From Rhodotorula mucilaginosa (taxonomy: Eukaryota > Basidiomycota > Microbotryomycetes > Sporidiobolales > Sporidiobolaceae), in contig CP137876.1 of the NCBI GenBank assembly GCA_034406715.1, positions 598,001-662,000 of the forward strand: DNA of 64,000 nt, written 5' to 3'. The notes under the pieces were generated by a model that saw only the letters and a list, made by a program, of their open reading frames with translations, was not told where the DNA came from and ran no database searches. Below, piece by piece: positions 21,973 to 34,300 of this stretch (positions within the stretch are counted from its first letter, which is position 1; each line of letters starts with the position of its first letter). Position numbers and translations under genes: made by a program.

Positions 21973-24900
21973 ATGGGTCAGTCCCCCATCTCTCTCTCGT
22001 CGACACTCTCACACACTGACCTCGCCCACGCACACGCAGAGCGATGGTCCGCCCTCATGCCAGACCGCCACGCTACCGGCGTCACCACCCCCTCCTCTCC
22101 CCTCGTCGGCCGCCTCCCCGTCGAAGCCTGGATCGTCGTCATGCACTTCCTCCCCGTCCCCGACCTCCCCCAGCTCGCCCTCACAAACTCGAAACTCGCA
22201 CACTTGGTCAACGACGATCGCGTATGGAGGTGCAAACTCGCTTGGTTGGACTACACTGGACCCGGCGCAGTCGATTACAGGAGCCGCCGTCCGAACCCAA
22301 TCCCGTCGTCCGACCCGACACCACCACCACCACAACCACAACCCTACAGGGACCACAGCGAAGACGAAGATGGCTTTGGCGACTTCATCGACATCCGAGG
22401 TCAGCAGCAGCTCCAGAACGACGACGACGACGACGGCGACGACGACGGGTTCGGAGCGTTCCAAGACGGCGACTTTGCCTCGTTTGCCCCCGTCGACCAC
22501 CGCCAAGGCGATCCAACATCGTCCAAGCCTGCCGCCGTCGGTCGTTCCCCCGCAGTGACGACGGACGACGACCTGCTCCTCCTCTTTGACGATGTCGATC
22601 TCTCCGGAATCGGCACCACCGGCGGCCTCGCCAGCGGCCCGGGAGGCGGCGCAGAAAATACCCACCCGCCGCCGCCTTCTTCTCTCTCTCTCCGTCAACA
22701 ACAACCACCAAGACGACCTCCCGCCGTCTCTTCCAAGTTGACGTTTGCGACTCCGCCCGTCGAGCCTCTTCCAGCCACCACAACGACAACGCGCCGCAGC
22801 AGCAGTAGCAGCGAAGGAAGGCAGAAGACGGAGCAGGAGACTCATCAACAACAACAAGGAGGAGGGAGCGGGAGCGGATCCCCCCTCTTACGCGTGTATC
22901 AACAGCACGTCTCGCTCCTCTTGCCCTTTTACACCTCTCTCCAAACCCAATCGACTTCCTCCCTCGTCTTTACCACCACAACTTTCACCTCGGCCCCTTC
23001 GTCGGGCCCAATAACGATGACCCCGCTCTTGCGCGCGCGACTCCTCGCCTCGCTGAACCGGTTCTGTCACCCCCTCGTCGCCCCGACCCGGTCGAGGACT
23101 CAACGCCTCCTCGTAGCGAGGAACGTTCAATCCGCGATCGATTTCTACGAATCGACCCTCCTCGCGGAATTTGAGCGCGCCGATGCCGCGGCGGGGCCCG
23201 GGGGGAGGGACGAAGCGACGATGAAGGACAAGGCGAACGTGTTGTGGGAATTGAATCAAAGTACGACCCTCTCGCAGGTGTTTGTGCAGAAGCGCGAGAC
23301 GCTGTTCAGCGGCAGCGGCAGCGGCAGCGCGCTAGGCGGCGGTGGTGGCGGCGGTGGCGGTGGTTCTCACGACCCGCTCAAAAATTTGACGTGAGTCCGT
23401 TTTTTCTTGTCTCTCTTCCTTTGCTTCCTCTTTCGGAGTGGGGATTTCCCGGCTCCGTTCCCCTTCACGATTCTGCCGTGCGCTCGCAACGCAACGCAAC
23501 GACCGCTCAGCCATGTATTGACTGGCTTTGTTTCTTTCCTTTTTTTGTAACCGCGCGGTCGCGCGCTCGCAGCAAGATCGAAACCCCTTCCGGCGCCCTC
23601 GCAGACGGGATCGACTTCTCCGCCATGGACCGCTTCATGACCTCGATCCTCTCGACCCTGACCTCGGAAGGTGCCCTGATCGCGCGCGTCTTTCCCCCTC
23701 AAGCCGACGTCTTGTTGTACTTTCTCGAGAGGGTCGCCAACGACGTCGTGAGCGAGTACATCACGAGCTTGTTGGCGGCCGCGCAGCCGTTGAGGAAACC
23801 GTTGTTCTTGTTGGCGACGGCGGCGACGTTCGGACAGGTGTACCGACTCGTCGATTGCGTGCTGGAAATTAGGGCCGATTCCCCCTCCTCTTCGTCATCG
23901 ACGGCGGCGGCGGCGGCGGGGAGAGAGTCCGAGGCGGATTCGGAGGAGGAGCCGACGAGGCCGCCAGATGCGGGAGGTGGAGGACCGTCGCCGCCGCCGC
24001 CGCCGCCGCTCGTGACCAAGGAACGGGCCGAGGACGTCGTGTTTCGGATGTTTGAACCGTTGATGGACGATTACCTCGCCGAGGAGGGCGAGTGGATCCG
24101 CGAAGTGCTCGAAGGGATCTGTGACGAGTGGGATCGCAAGGTGAGCGGGACTTGTTTCCTCCGTACCTTCTTACCGACTGGCCCCCCGTGAGAGACTGAT
24201 GGTGCGTGATTTCTGACCCGTAAATCTCCTGCTTGCAGACCGCCCACGACCTAGCCGTGTCGGACCCGACTTTTCTCGCGTCTCAGAACCCGGCTCAAGT
24301 GAAACGCAACGTCCTCGCCGGGTTCACCAAAGTCCTCCTCCTGCCCGTCACCATCATCCCCAAGACGGCCGAGTTTGGTCTCAACGCGATCACGTACGGG
24401 GCGACGGGCGTCATCGACACGTTTGCTTCGCTCGGGAATCAGTTCAGCAATAATGCAGGCGGAGGAGGCGGGGGCGGGGACGCCACCGCGGCCAAGCAGA
24501 AGGGGTTGTCATCAGCGGTGCACGCCCCGTCAGTCGATTCCGTCGCAGGAAATCAGCAGCAGCAGCCATCGCCGGAAGAGGGGTCTACCGAGCCGGCGAC
24601 TCCCTCGGCGTTGGCGACCGTTCCGATCGAATCGAGCGCTTCCGCCTGGGGTGGTGACGATGCAGCGTTCAACTCGGCGCCGCATCGGCTCTCGGTCGAC
24701 GCCAATGGCCATATTGGCTTGCTGGAAAGTCAGTCGGACAGCGCAGCAGCACCACCAATTCGCCGCTCGACCGTACCGACCAGTGTCCCAGGTCGGTTCG
24801 ACCGACTCCAACTCCTCCTCTCGCTCGACACCGCCCTCCAGTTGATCCAAGCCGATCGCGACTCGCTCAAGCGCATCCAGACTTTTATCCGCTACCCGGG

Positions 24901-26024
24901 CGTGTACGGTCGCAAAGTCCGCGACGCGATCGAGGAAGTGTTCCTCGTCCTCCTCCAAGTCTTGAGCGAGAAGCATGTCTGCCCGGCGTTTGCGCAGGCG
25001 ACGCAGCAGATGGCGGCCTACAAACCTTCCGAGCACGAGGATGTGATCGCGGTGGCGCCGCTCGTGCAGTTCTTCGAGCTGGTTCACATAGGCGACACGA
25101 TCCAGCAGATGGTGGACGTTTACTTTGAAAAGGAGATGGTACGTCCGGTCGCGGTGTGGTGTTCGAGCTTTTGCGTGTGAGCTACAGACTGACCCTCTCT
25201 CTGCTTACTCGAACTCGAAAAGGCCGCCTACATCGATCGACGAGATTTTCTCAACGCCGTCGTGCGCGAGAAGAAAAAGTTTGAATCGGCGCTCGACGAC
25301 GCCGTCGCGCAAGGGCTCAACGCCGCCGTCAACATCCTCATGGTCTCGGTCGAACACCTGATCACGACTCGGCAAGGGTTGCGCGACTTTACCCCAGACC
25401 GGGACGATGATTTCGACCTGACGCCGACGCGGGCTTGCGTCGAGGCGATCGAGACGCTGAAACAGCATTGCGATATGCTCAGGGGCAGCACCGACAAGCA
25501 GATTCTCGAAGTGTTCAATCAGGAAGTCGGGATCCGCTTGCACGGGTGCGTTGCCTCCTGCTCGATCCGTCCATCCCGAGCGCTGGCTGACCAACGGAAA
25601 TCTCTCTCGGGGACAGCATTCTCCTCAAGCACCTGAAGCGCCAAATCGTCTCGACTCAAGGCGGACTCCGCCTCATCGCCGACCTGAACGCCTACCACGC
25701 GTTCGTCTCGACGTTGCGACAACCGCAAGTGACGGCCTACTTTACGAGCCTGAAGATGGTCGGCGAGCTCTTCCTGATCGACGACCCGAAAGAGTTGGGC
25801 GCGCTCGTGCGGGACACGAGTCGGTACGAAGGGACGTTGAGTCAAGAAGATTTGTACGAACTCGGTGAGTTCTCTGATTCTATCTGTCTCTTTTCCGGAA
25901 CGCTTTCAAGCTGATCGAGACGGGATGTTCTCCTTGCGTGACAGTCCAACGGCGAGCCGACTGGCAAAAGATTGAGCGCTTGGTAGACAAGGCCGTGTAT
26001 GGCCTCGAGTGCCTTGTTTGTTGA
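21973..26024 (+). CDS. RCY1: Recyclin-1 (F-box, Sec10-like membrane recycling protein)
   Basis: Orthologue of yeast Rcy1 / fission-yeast Pof6, which acts in endosome-to-plasma-membrane recycling with Skp1. An F-box lies near the N-terminus (VGRLPVEAWIVVMHFLPVPD...RVWRCKL). Acidic and Pro/Gln-rich linkers follow, then a long Sec10-like helical region (ALADGIDFSAMDRFMTSILS, FPPQADVLLYFLERVANDVV, EYITSLL, FQLLLSLDTALQLIQADRDS-type helices). The protein ends GLECLVC, a CAAX box (C-L-V-C), a feature also described for yeast Rcy1, so prenylation and membrane attachment are expected. About seven exons. The ATG at 21973 is followed by a 63-nt segment 21977-22039 with GTCAG donor, CTGAC branch-like site and CAG acceptor. 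Splicing it out gives MERWSALMPDR; because 63 is a multiple of three, retention also keeps frame. Confidence 0.85.
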
Positions 26025-26566
26025 ATCACTTCTTCAACCTTTCATTCGGGGGCGCTCAATCACGAGCAGCTCCCTCCTTTTTTGCCTCGATTTGCAGTGC
26101 TGCGCTGCGCTGCGCGAGCAGAGCCACAAGAAGACTCGAAGCGCCGACCGGCAAACTCACTCTTACGCGGCTCTCCGGAGCCCAACTCGTGCGATGGAGC
26201 TCTCCATGTCCAGGCAGGAAGACAATATGTTTGCTTTTGCTACGATTCGATGCGCTGCAGACAAGAGAAAGGTGGAAAGCGACGCCGCCGAAAATGGTCA
26301 GGATCTGACAGAACACGGGAGAGGATCAGGCCAGTACAGACACACGCGTACCTGTACAATTTGATTGGTCCTCCCTTCTTCTGCCCTACCGGGTCTGATA
26401 GCGGGGGGAGAAAACTTCGAGAGAGGGAGAGAGAAAGGGGAAGAGAGTGCATGGAAATTCGAGTCCTAAGGTGGGACCTTTCGAGAGCCCGTCGCTCAGG
26501 TTCGGGCTTGGTGAGAGGTCGTCACAAGACGCATTCGCGCCCCCTACCGCGGACCGCCCCTCTTGC
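26025..26566. other. Tail-to-tail spacer between recyclin-1 and the RRM gene
   Basis: A 542-bp convergent region for two 3' ends. It has purine-rich and T-rich patches and short overlapping open frames on both strands. I see no gene, RNA or repeat of note. Confidence 0.5.
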
Positions 26567-28458
26567 TCACTGCGCGACAATGACGGCGTCGCCTTCGGTC
26601 CGCTGCTGTTGAGGGGTGGAGGAGGAGGCGACCACCTCTGCCTCGACCTCTTCAGCGCTCTTGTCGGCGGCTCCGCTGCCGTTGACCTTGGCAGCGGCCT
26701 TCTCCGCCTTCTTGTTCGCCTCGGCCGCCTCGTGTCCCTCCTCGGGCTGAATCGCCACCTTGATACTCATCGGCCTGCCCTCCAACTCCCGCCCCTGGAA
26801 CTCGTTCAAAGCGCGCTGCTGATCCTCGTTCGACTCAAAGTCGACAAACGCGAACCCCTTTGAACGCCCCGCGGATTGACCAAACTTGCGAACGACGACG
26901 ACGGCCGACTTGACTTTGCAGGCCGGTTCGAACGCCGCTTTGAGGAGAGAGTTGGTCACGCTAAAGTTGAGGTTGCCGACAAAGACCAGGGTCGGCGAGG
27001 CGACTCCGGTCGAAGGAGGGCCGCGGCGGGTGCGCGCACTCGAGGGGGCGGCGCCGGCGGAAGTCGTCTCGCGCGCACCGAGCGCGGGCGGCTCGCCCGA
27101 CTCGGCTCCCGGGATGACCTCGCCGTCCGCGACAGTGGTCGACTTGCGGTCCTTGCGCGCGCGCGGCTTGCGCTTGCTCGCACGCGGCTGCTTGTCCGAG
27201 ATGCTGACGCCGGCGAGGGCATCGGCGGCGTCGCTGACGGCATTGTTCGAGACGGGAGCGTCGCCGGCTTCTTCGGTCTCGTCGTCGGCGCGGGGGGTGC
27301 GTGGACCACGGGGCTTGCGCTGTTGTCGCCGTCGTGGGAGGATCACTGATGAGTTCTCGTGTTTCGGTCTCTCTGAAGGGCTGCTTCGCCCAGGGCAGTC
27401 TTGAGAAAAGAGACTGACGGGCTTGCGGGCCTTCTTGGCTCCGGTCGCGGCAGCAGAGGCACCCTCACCCTCGCTGGTGCCGGCAGCAGCGTCTTGTGCC
27501 GTCTGCTTGGTCGCAGCGAGTTGGGCCGCCTTCTTGGCTGCGCGACGGGGAGCAGACGCGGCGGCGGCACCACCGTTGGTCGGGGTCGGCATCGGCTTGG
27601 CAACTTCGACGTTGACCTGACGGCCTGCAATCTCGGACTTGTCGAGCTGCGAGACGGCAGCGGCGGCGTCCGACTCGGAGGTGAAGGTCACAAAGCCGTA
27701 GCTGAGGGCGGTTAAACATCAGCTCATTTGCCCCGAGAACGCTTTTCTTGAAGTGAGAGGTGCGCACCCAAGCGAGCGGGTTCCACGGTGGATGATCTGA
27801 GCATCAGTGCTATCAGGGGATGCAAACGTGTCAGCACTTGTCGAGGCGCACGTCCGGTCTCCCGAGAGACGAGGGGCACTCACACGTTGCCGACCTTTGC
27901 AAAGATTTCCTTGATCGAGTCTCCGGTGACCGAGAACGGGAGGTTGCCGACAAAGACCTAGAGTGGCGTGGGTCGGTGTCAGTCGTCTAGCGCGTATGTA
28001 CACGAGTGTGTATGAGAGGGATCATGATGGAACGAATGAGGCAAGGGTCGATCGGAGCAGGTAGAGAGGGCCCTCGCCGTGTCTGCCGCGATGCAGGCGA
28101 TTCACCCGCCCAGACAGGCATCTTACTGGCCCGGTAAGAGAGTCCCTCTAGGCTTTAGGCCCCGCGCCGTCAAGTGCTGACCCGCATCGTTTCGCATCGC
28201 ATCGCATCGCCTCGTCCCCACGTCTCTCGTCTCGACTCGACGTGGACGCTCGTGGGCTGGGGAGAGAGTAGCAATCCTTACTTTGTGACCGAGTTCCTGC
28301 GGCGTGGCCTGGATGGCCTGCTCGATCGGGTGTTCGCTCGTCGACGTCGAGGTCGCGGTCGGGGCAGCAGCAGCGGCGTCAGCGGCAGGCGCAGCGACCG
28401 AGGCAGGCGCGGCGGCGGCGGGCGGCGCAGTCGAGGGTGCAGCAGTAGAGTCAGACAT
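26567..28458 (-). CDS. RNA-binding protein with two RRM domains
   Basis: The first exon (28458-28282) encodes an Ala/Pro-rich N-terminus. RRM1 is spread over several short exons: VFVGNLPFSV (RNP2), DSIKEIFAKVGNV, TDAQIIHRGTRSLG, then YGFVTFTS (RNP1). A Lys/Ala-rich linker follows, then RRM2 with LVFVGNLNFSVTN and KGFAFVDFES. The C-terminus is Ala/Lys/Glu-rich. It looks like the fungal two-RRM group related to fission-yeast Rnp24, probably a nuclear or shuttling mRNA-binding protein; the exact orthologue is not certain. The start codon lies only 186 bp from the stop of the upstream minus-strand gene. A TATA-like run (28581-28590) sits about 125 bp upstream of the ATG. The 320-nt first intron contains a short ATCGC tandem repeat (about 28185-28210). 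Confidence 0.82.
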
Positions 28459-28643
28459 GGCGAGCAACGAGTATTCAGAAGAGTCGAGTAGAGATCAAGA
28501 GAGAGAGTTTCTCCCAGTTGACGTCGCCACGCGATTCCATTGTATGATGGCAGAAGAAGGGAAAACTCTTTCGCCGTCTCTGTATATATTTGCCGGTGCA
28601 TCGACTCGCAAAGATGCAATGCAGTTCAGGCAGTCTTTTGTCA
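28459..28643 (-). promoter_or_regulatory. Promoter of the RRM gene with TATA-like run
   Basis: Only 185 bp separate the Myb gene stop from the RRM gene start. On the minus strand an AATATATACA sequence (28581-28590) lies about 125 bp before the ATG, a plausible TATA element in otherwise GC-rich DNA. Confidence 0.45.
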
Positions 28644-30898
28644 CTAGCCATTCCCACCATCTCCGTCACCATGAGCTGACGCCTTGCTCTTCCCGCCGAC
28701 AGCGCTTCCTCCCTTCTCTCTCTCCTTTTCCTTCTTCTTCTTCTTCTTCGGCGGTGTTGGCGGCGGTGTTGCAGCCGGGTCCCCTGATCCGCCGTCGACA
28801 TCGCCATCGCCGTCGCCGTCGTCGGCACGAGGCGCTCTCTGCCGCTTTTTGGCCGGTTTGGACTTTTTCTTCTTCACGAGGTCATGATATCGGCGAAGAC
28901 ACTGCAGCGTGTGCAAATGCAAAACCAAGTGTCAGCGGTCGTTCCCCGTAGGCATGAGTCCCCTCTGAAAGTGTGCGAACCGCGTGCGCGCGCAAGAGGG
29001 AGAGAAACTCACAGAATTGTCGGTTCGGCGTCCTTGAAAGCCTTGTTCGGAAATTTCGATCCACCCGAGTCCTTCCCCGTCTCGGAGTCGAAGGAGCGTC
29101 TCGTCCTCCTAGTGAACGCGTCGCAAGAAGGGTGACGTCAGTCTCTCTCTCTCTCTCTCTCAAAAATTACACACTTCTCCTCGGCGCCGACGAGAGAATA
29201 TGGGCCACTCACCTCCCGAGTCCAGTTCGCATACCCAACGATCCTCGGATCGACCGAGTTGGTCCACCGTTCCCGACACTGCGAGTCCGACTTGCCCTTG
29301 ACTCGCTCGCTCACCTCGGCCCAATTGCCCACTCCACACCTGACCACTGCGCGCCTCAACGCCATATCCTCTTCCTCCGTCCACCTGCCGCGCGTGTACC
29401 CGGGGGCGAGCGCCAGATTGAACCGGACGACGGTGCTCGGGATCGAGTGCCCGACCATGCGCGAGACGAGGGACCAGTTCTGACCCCATCGGTACACGGA
29501 CGAGAGCAACAGGGCATCGTCTTCGGCCGTCCACGGTTCGCGAGGTTGGTGCGGGCGGAGGTTGTAAGCCCGGAAACAAGCCGCCGCAGTTCGGTTCGTC
29601 TGCATTGACGAAAGAAGGCATGGGTATCAGAGGTGTCAAGCTGAGTTAGAAAAACCGCCGCGCGAGAAGAACTCACCCCGAGATCTCTCGCGATCCCTTG
29701 CCAGCCCTCTTTACCGCCAAACGGACCCCGTTGTTCGACGAGCTGACGCAGCTTGTTCATCTCGTCCTTGGTAAAGTTCGACTTGCCGCTGTTGGTGGTA
29801 TCGGCGCGGATCAGAGGGTGTTGCTGCTGCAGCCATTGGATGCGACATTCCGCCGCGGTCCGGCGCTCGAGCTGTGCGTCACGTGGGCAGGTTATCAGGT
29901 CAGGCATGGTTTCACTGGAGGATAGGACCAGAACCTTGGACTGAGAGAAGACCTCGGCGACGCACGACGAGCGCGATTTGATCCCAATCGAGGCCGGTCG
30001 TATTCTGCACGAACCAATTCGGGTCCACTTCGGCGACCGCATCAGTCAGGTCCTGGCCGCTGAGAGAGAGATGCACGAGTCAGTACACGACGCGAGCAAA
30101 CGAGATGTTCTCGGCCCGACATGTCGAGCCTCCGAACAGAAGGTGGCGGCCGCGAAACGGCTCACGTCTGCATGGCATGCTGCGCCACGAGGCGGTAATT
30201 CTGCGCCCGGACTTCTTGCTCCAGCTTCTCGCGCTCGGGTGGGAACCCTATAGAGCGAAAAAGACAACGACGATAAGGCGCGTCAGCGAGCATGCGGACA
30301 TTAGACTACGGAGGAAATGAATGGGAACGCACAAGCTCGCAGCCGGACGGTGGACAGGTATCGTTCGCGCGCTTCGGCGTCTTCGTTCGGCGGTAGATTC
30401 TGCCACAGCAATCGGCCCGCGAGATCGCAGCAGCGTGAGCTTCCGGCAAAACATTGTCGAAACGAAAGGGTTTTCGGAGAGACGCACCTTGCCGTAAAAG
30501 AATCGAAAGTAGGGCGTAGTCGCTTGCAGCGTTCCGGGGGCCACGACCTTGTAGTCCTGCGCGGGCAAGTCGACGTTGCGAGAGTTGCCAGGATTGGACG
30601 CCGACGAGTCGAGCGAGTCGGACAAAGATCGGATCAAGACCTGCGAGGCATCGATGGGCCGTCATCAGAAGGCGAGTCCACGTGCACTCCAGTATAGAGT
30701 CACAGCACTCGACTCTGGCCGGAGCAGACTCACCTCGAGTTGTCTCATTCTCTGCCTCGCCATGTCGACGCGTTCCATCGCTTTCACCAACTCCTCCTTG
30801 TACGCCTCGTTGGCCACGATAGCTCGGTCCGCATCGTCGTCCATGGCTCTCAGCGCCTCGATCTCCCCGGCCGGAGAGGGCGGAGTCGGCAGGACCAT
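28644..30898 (-). CDS. SNAPC4-like multi-Myb DNA-binding protein
   Basis: Possible orthologue of SNAPc subunit 4 (SNAP190), which binds the proximal element of snRNA genes. The N-terminus (MVLPTPPSPAGEIEALRAMD) leads into a coiled helix (residues about 15-60), then YKVVAPGTLQATTPYFRFFY. Next come tandem Myb repeats in the SNAPC4 arrangement: a half repeat (DWDQIALVVRRR...TAAECRIQWLQQQHP), FTKDEMNKLRQLV...GWQGIARDLG..RTAAACFRAY, WTAEDDALLLSSVYRWGQNW, GRWTEEEDMALRRAVVRCGV with DSQCRERWTNSVDP, and a last one split by an intron. It ends in a Lys/Asp-rich tail (KKKKSKPAKKRQRAP, acidic run, second Lys run) that looks like a nuclear signal. About eight exons. Alternatives are other fungal multi-Myb factors, but the ECR..W..QHP half repeat is typical of SNAPC4. 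Confidence 0.65.
29142..29161. repeat. (TC)n microsatellite in a Myb-gene intron
   Basis: Ten TC units inside the intron that separates the NWTRE exon from the next Myb exon; on the coding strand it reads as GA repeats. Confidence 0.9.
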
Positions 30899-31390
30899 CT
30901 TGGAGGAGTCGCACGAGATTCGATGATGAGTTGGATGACGACAAGCGTGACGGGGAGGGCTCGACTAGCCCGCAGAGAGCGGCAGACGCCCTTCAGTAGC
31001 TCAAAGTCGGGGATGCGAGGCTTCAATGGCCGTCCCAGGTGGTTTGGGAGAGAGACAAGATGCAGAAAGCGTGCTGTTTCGCGATCACATGTCGGGCCAG
31101 GTTTCGAAACAACTCCACCTCTGCATGCTCGGAATCACACGGACAAAGACCTGGAGCTCGGCAATGAGAAGTAGCGATAGTCGGATGCGAAAGGAAACGA
31201 TATATCACCTTTCGCAGAAAGCTTTAAGCTGTAAAAAGCTTCAGATTGGTTTCGACCTTGCGGCGTCTCTCCGGCTCTCGGAACGGAACAAATGCTTGCT
31301 GTGAAGGACCAGCGCATCATATGGTTGACATGGAGGGATCGTACAACAGCCAGGTGAACCGGAGGGAAACGGAACGTGGAAAGAATGTAA
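30899..31390. promoter_or_regulatory. Leader of the Myb gene and 3' flank of the zinc-cluster gene
   Basis: A 492-bp spacer between two minus-strand genes. I see no ORF with a domain and no structured RNA. The AT content is slightly higher than that of the flanking genes, especially at 31190-31260. Confidence 0.4.
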
Positions 31391-34300
31391 TTACTGGTGG
31401 CGAGGCAGCTGCGGCGGACCCGTAAAGTGGCTCGCGTCTTGGAAAGTCGAAGCAAAGGTATCTGTGGGAGAATGTAGAGGCCAAGTCAACATGTGCAGTC
31501 TGAGCACACGGACGCGGGGAGCACTCACAAGCCATTGCCAAGTCGTCCGACGTGAGATGGTGGTTTTGAGCGGTAAAGGCATCAGTCTGCAAGGCGTTGA
31601 AGAAGGCGGCCAGAGCTGCAAAAGGAGAGACTCTGAGTGAGCACCATCGCAGGATGACCACGAGTGCAGCCGTGCGTTCTGGCTCACTGTCGTTGTCGAG
31701 TTCAGGCGTGTGAGCCTCGCCGCCGATGCGCTTCGCCAGTCGCCGGAACACAGCCTGTGTATTGGACATGGATGAGTGATCAAGCAAGCATTTTCTGGGG
31801 TATCAGTCGGTTGCGTACCATCTCGTGCTCCGATACGAAAGTCGATAGTTGCGCAGTGGCCGCTTTGATGCTTGTCCGAGATGCTTGTCCTGCTTTCCGA
31901 CTCGCCAAAGCGCCAAGCCAGCCGCAGCCGAGCCAGTACTTTTCTTGTCGCGCGAGTGCGTTCTGGCAGAGAGCAAAGTTTTCGGCGGCACTCTGTGCGA
32001 GCAAGTCTGTCGGTGTAACGTGTCGGGAGCCGTTACTGGAGCTTGCGAGCACGCATTGACCGGTCCGGATGTGGTGGTCTTGCGCATATGACACGAAAGA
32101 CGTTAGCTATTGCTGTTGATAATCAGTGTAATCCGACCGCAAACGTACCTTTGATCCACGCCGAAGCAGCGACGAAAAAAGGTTGGTTCACGAAGGGCGC
32201 CGCTTCGTAATCCGGGTGGTCGCCGACCAGCTGATAGGGTTCAAAAGCAACAATCATGCGTTAATGTGGTCCGTGTTGTGGCCTGGAGAGGAGCGACTTA
32301 CTTCGGCAACACCGATGATTTGCGAGACTTGGAGGCAACACCGCGTGACGACGCTGAGCCGATCGGCGAGAGACATCCGCGCAGCCTTCGTCTGAGGATA
32401 GATGAGAGGCGGACTGTACAGCATGATGAGGACGCAATGATACTGGAGGTGCGATCGCGAGCGGGGTCAATGCGCGTGCCCTCAAAGGCAAAGAAAAGAA
32501 AGAAAGAAAGAAAAAGAAGAAAAAAAGGCCGCTCTACGGACTCACCCAGAGGTGGAGATGCAGGAATATTGGACCGTTGCCGATATCGTGATGTTTTCGA
32601 AAGCTGCAGACAATTCCGACGATTTAGTCCCTCGGGTCGTTTAAGTCGAAGCAAGCAGCATGAGACTGACTTACTTGAGTGACGACCAGCGAAGATGAGG
32701 GGCGAGCTCGGCATATGTCCGTGTGATCGCATCCTCTAGCGGTTCTAGACTCCTCACATCGTCCGGCTGATGTGGTGGCGGACACGCCGCGTCGGGTGAT
32801 TCTTTAGTCGCAGAAGCCGACTGCCCGGCTTGCGAAACTTCAGCCGAGCTCGACATCTTCCACTTGCCCTTGACGCAGTTGACGACGTCGCACATGTCGC
32901 CGAAAAGAAGCATGAGTCGACAATAGGCGGGGAAAGCGGAAGGGACCGGTGCGTCAACGCCCGAGACGATCCGAATGTCGTCGTCGGTTGGTGGCGGCAC
33001 CTGCGAGACAAAAGCAGAGTGAGGAAAAGCGTCCTTCTTGCTGCGGACACGCTATCCTTACCGAGATCTCCTTGCTCTTGATGGTGACCGGCCGACCAGT
33101 TCCGAGTGAGAGCATGCGATCGTGCGCGAGAACAGCCCACCAAGTCAACCGGTTGACGGCGCGAGTGTACGGGTCGAGCTTGGCGTGCTCGATGTCCTAC
33201 ACACTCTTGATGGTCAGTAAGCTCGCTAGGAGACCCGCACAGCCAAGGGAGACACACGAGGTGGAGTCCGAGATCCTGCGCCATCCTCAAACCCATGCCG
33301 GCGAATGCCCAGAATGAGCCTGTCGCAAGCAAGTCCCGTCAGTCTTGCTTGATTGACCCCGCACTTCAAGTGTTTGTGGGCTTACCGTCGTTGTTCAAGC
33401 CGAACTCGTGAAAGGACAGGAGGAGGATGGACTGCACGGTGCGCGTCGTCGGGTAGCCGAGCAAGGGGATGAGCATCGATTTCGCCTTGTCGGCGAACGG
33501 GACACCGTAGAGTCCTGGTGACCGAGCGGGATCTGGTCCCTTGACGGCGACGCTGTCTGAAAAGCTAGGTAACGGTTTCAAAACGGTATCAGCATCTGGC
33601 GCGTTTCGGACAATACGGGATGGGAAGATACTTGCCGGGCTGCGACGGCACAAATCGAATTGACGAGCATCGGCACGTCTACACTCGCAGGCGAGTCTCC
33701 GTTCTCGAGGTTCTCGATCGAGCGGCGGTCGAGAAAAGGGAAGAGCGATCCGAGGCACCGAAAGAAGACGTCGAGCAATTCGTTCTTGATCTCGGCGCGA
33801 GGCAGATCGGACCCTTCTTCGAAGAAGCGCTCCGTTCGCGTGGGCGGTTGACTCGAGAACGCGGGAACTTGACTCCCGTGTTGATAGTACGGGAAGGAGA
33901 ACGGTGCTGAGCCGTCAAACGTGGACGTAGAGGCGGTTCCGTTGGTAGAGAATGCGGGCACCGGCGAGGGAGATTGGTCGCGCGAGAATGCGGGTGGCGC
34001 AGCGATCGAGATGACGATCTGCTCGAGACCGGGTTGGATCCCGCTCGGTCCGAAGGGTCTGCACAACGCGCCTAGCATCAGTTTCCGCCGCGGGAGGGAC
34101 TTCTCGCTGCGAAGAAAAGAGCGACTTCTCGCTGGAAAAGTCGATGAGAGCAAACTCACCGTAGGTACGAGAGTTTTGGCACCGGAGCTGCCGCGTTCTC
34201 GTCCGGTGGAGGGTTCGGAGCGACTGCGCGCACCGCCGGACTCAAGCCGGGCAGACTCCCGGCGACGCTCTGACCTGCCGGCATTCCGGCCACGCTCGCA

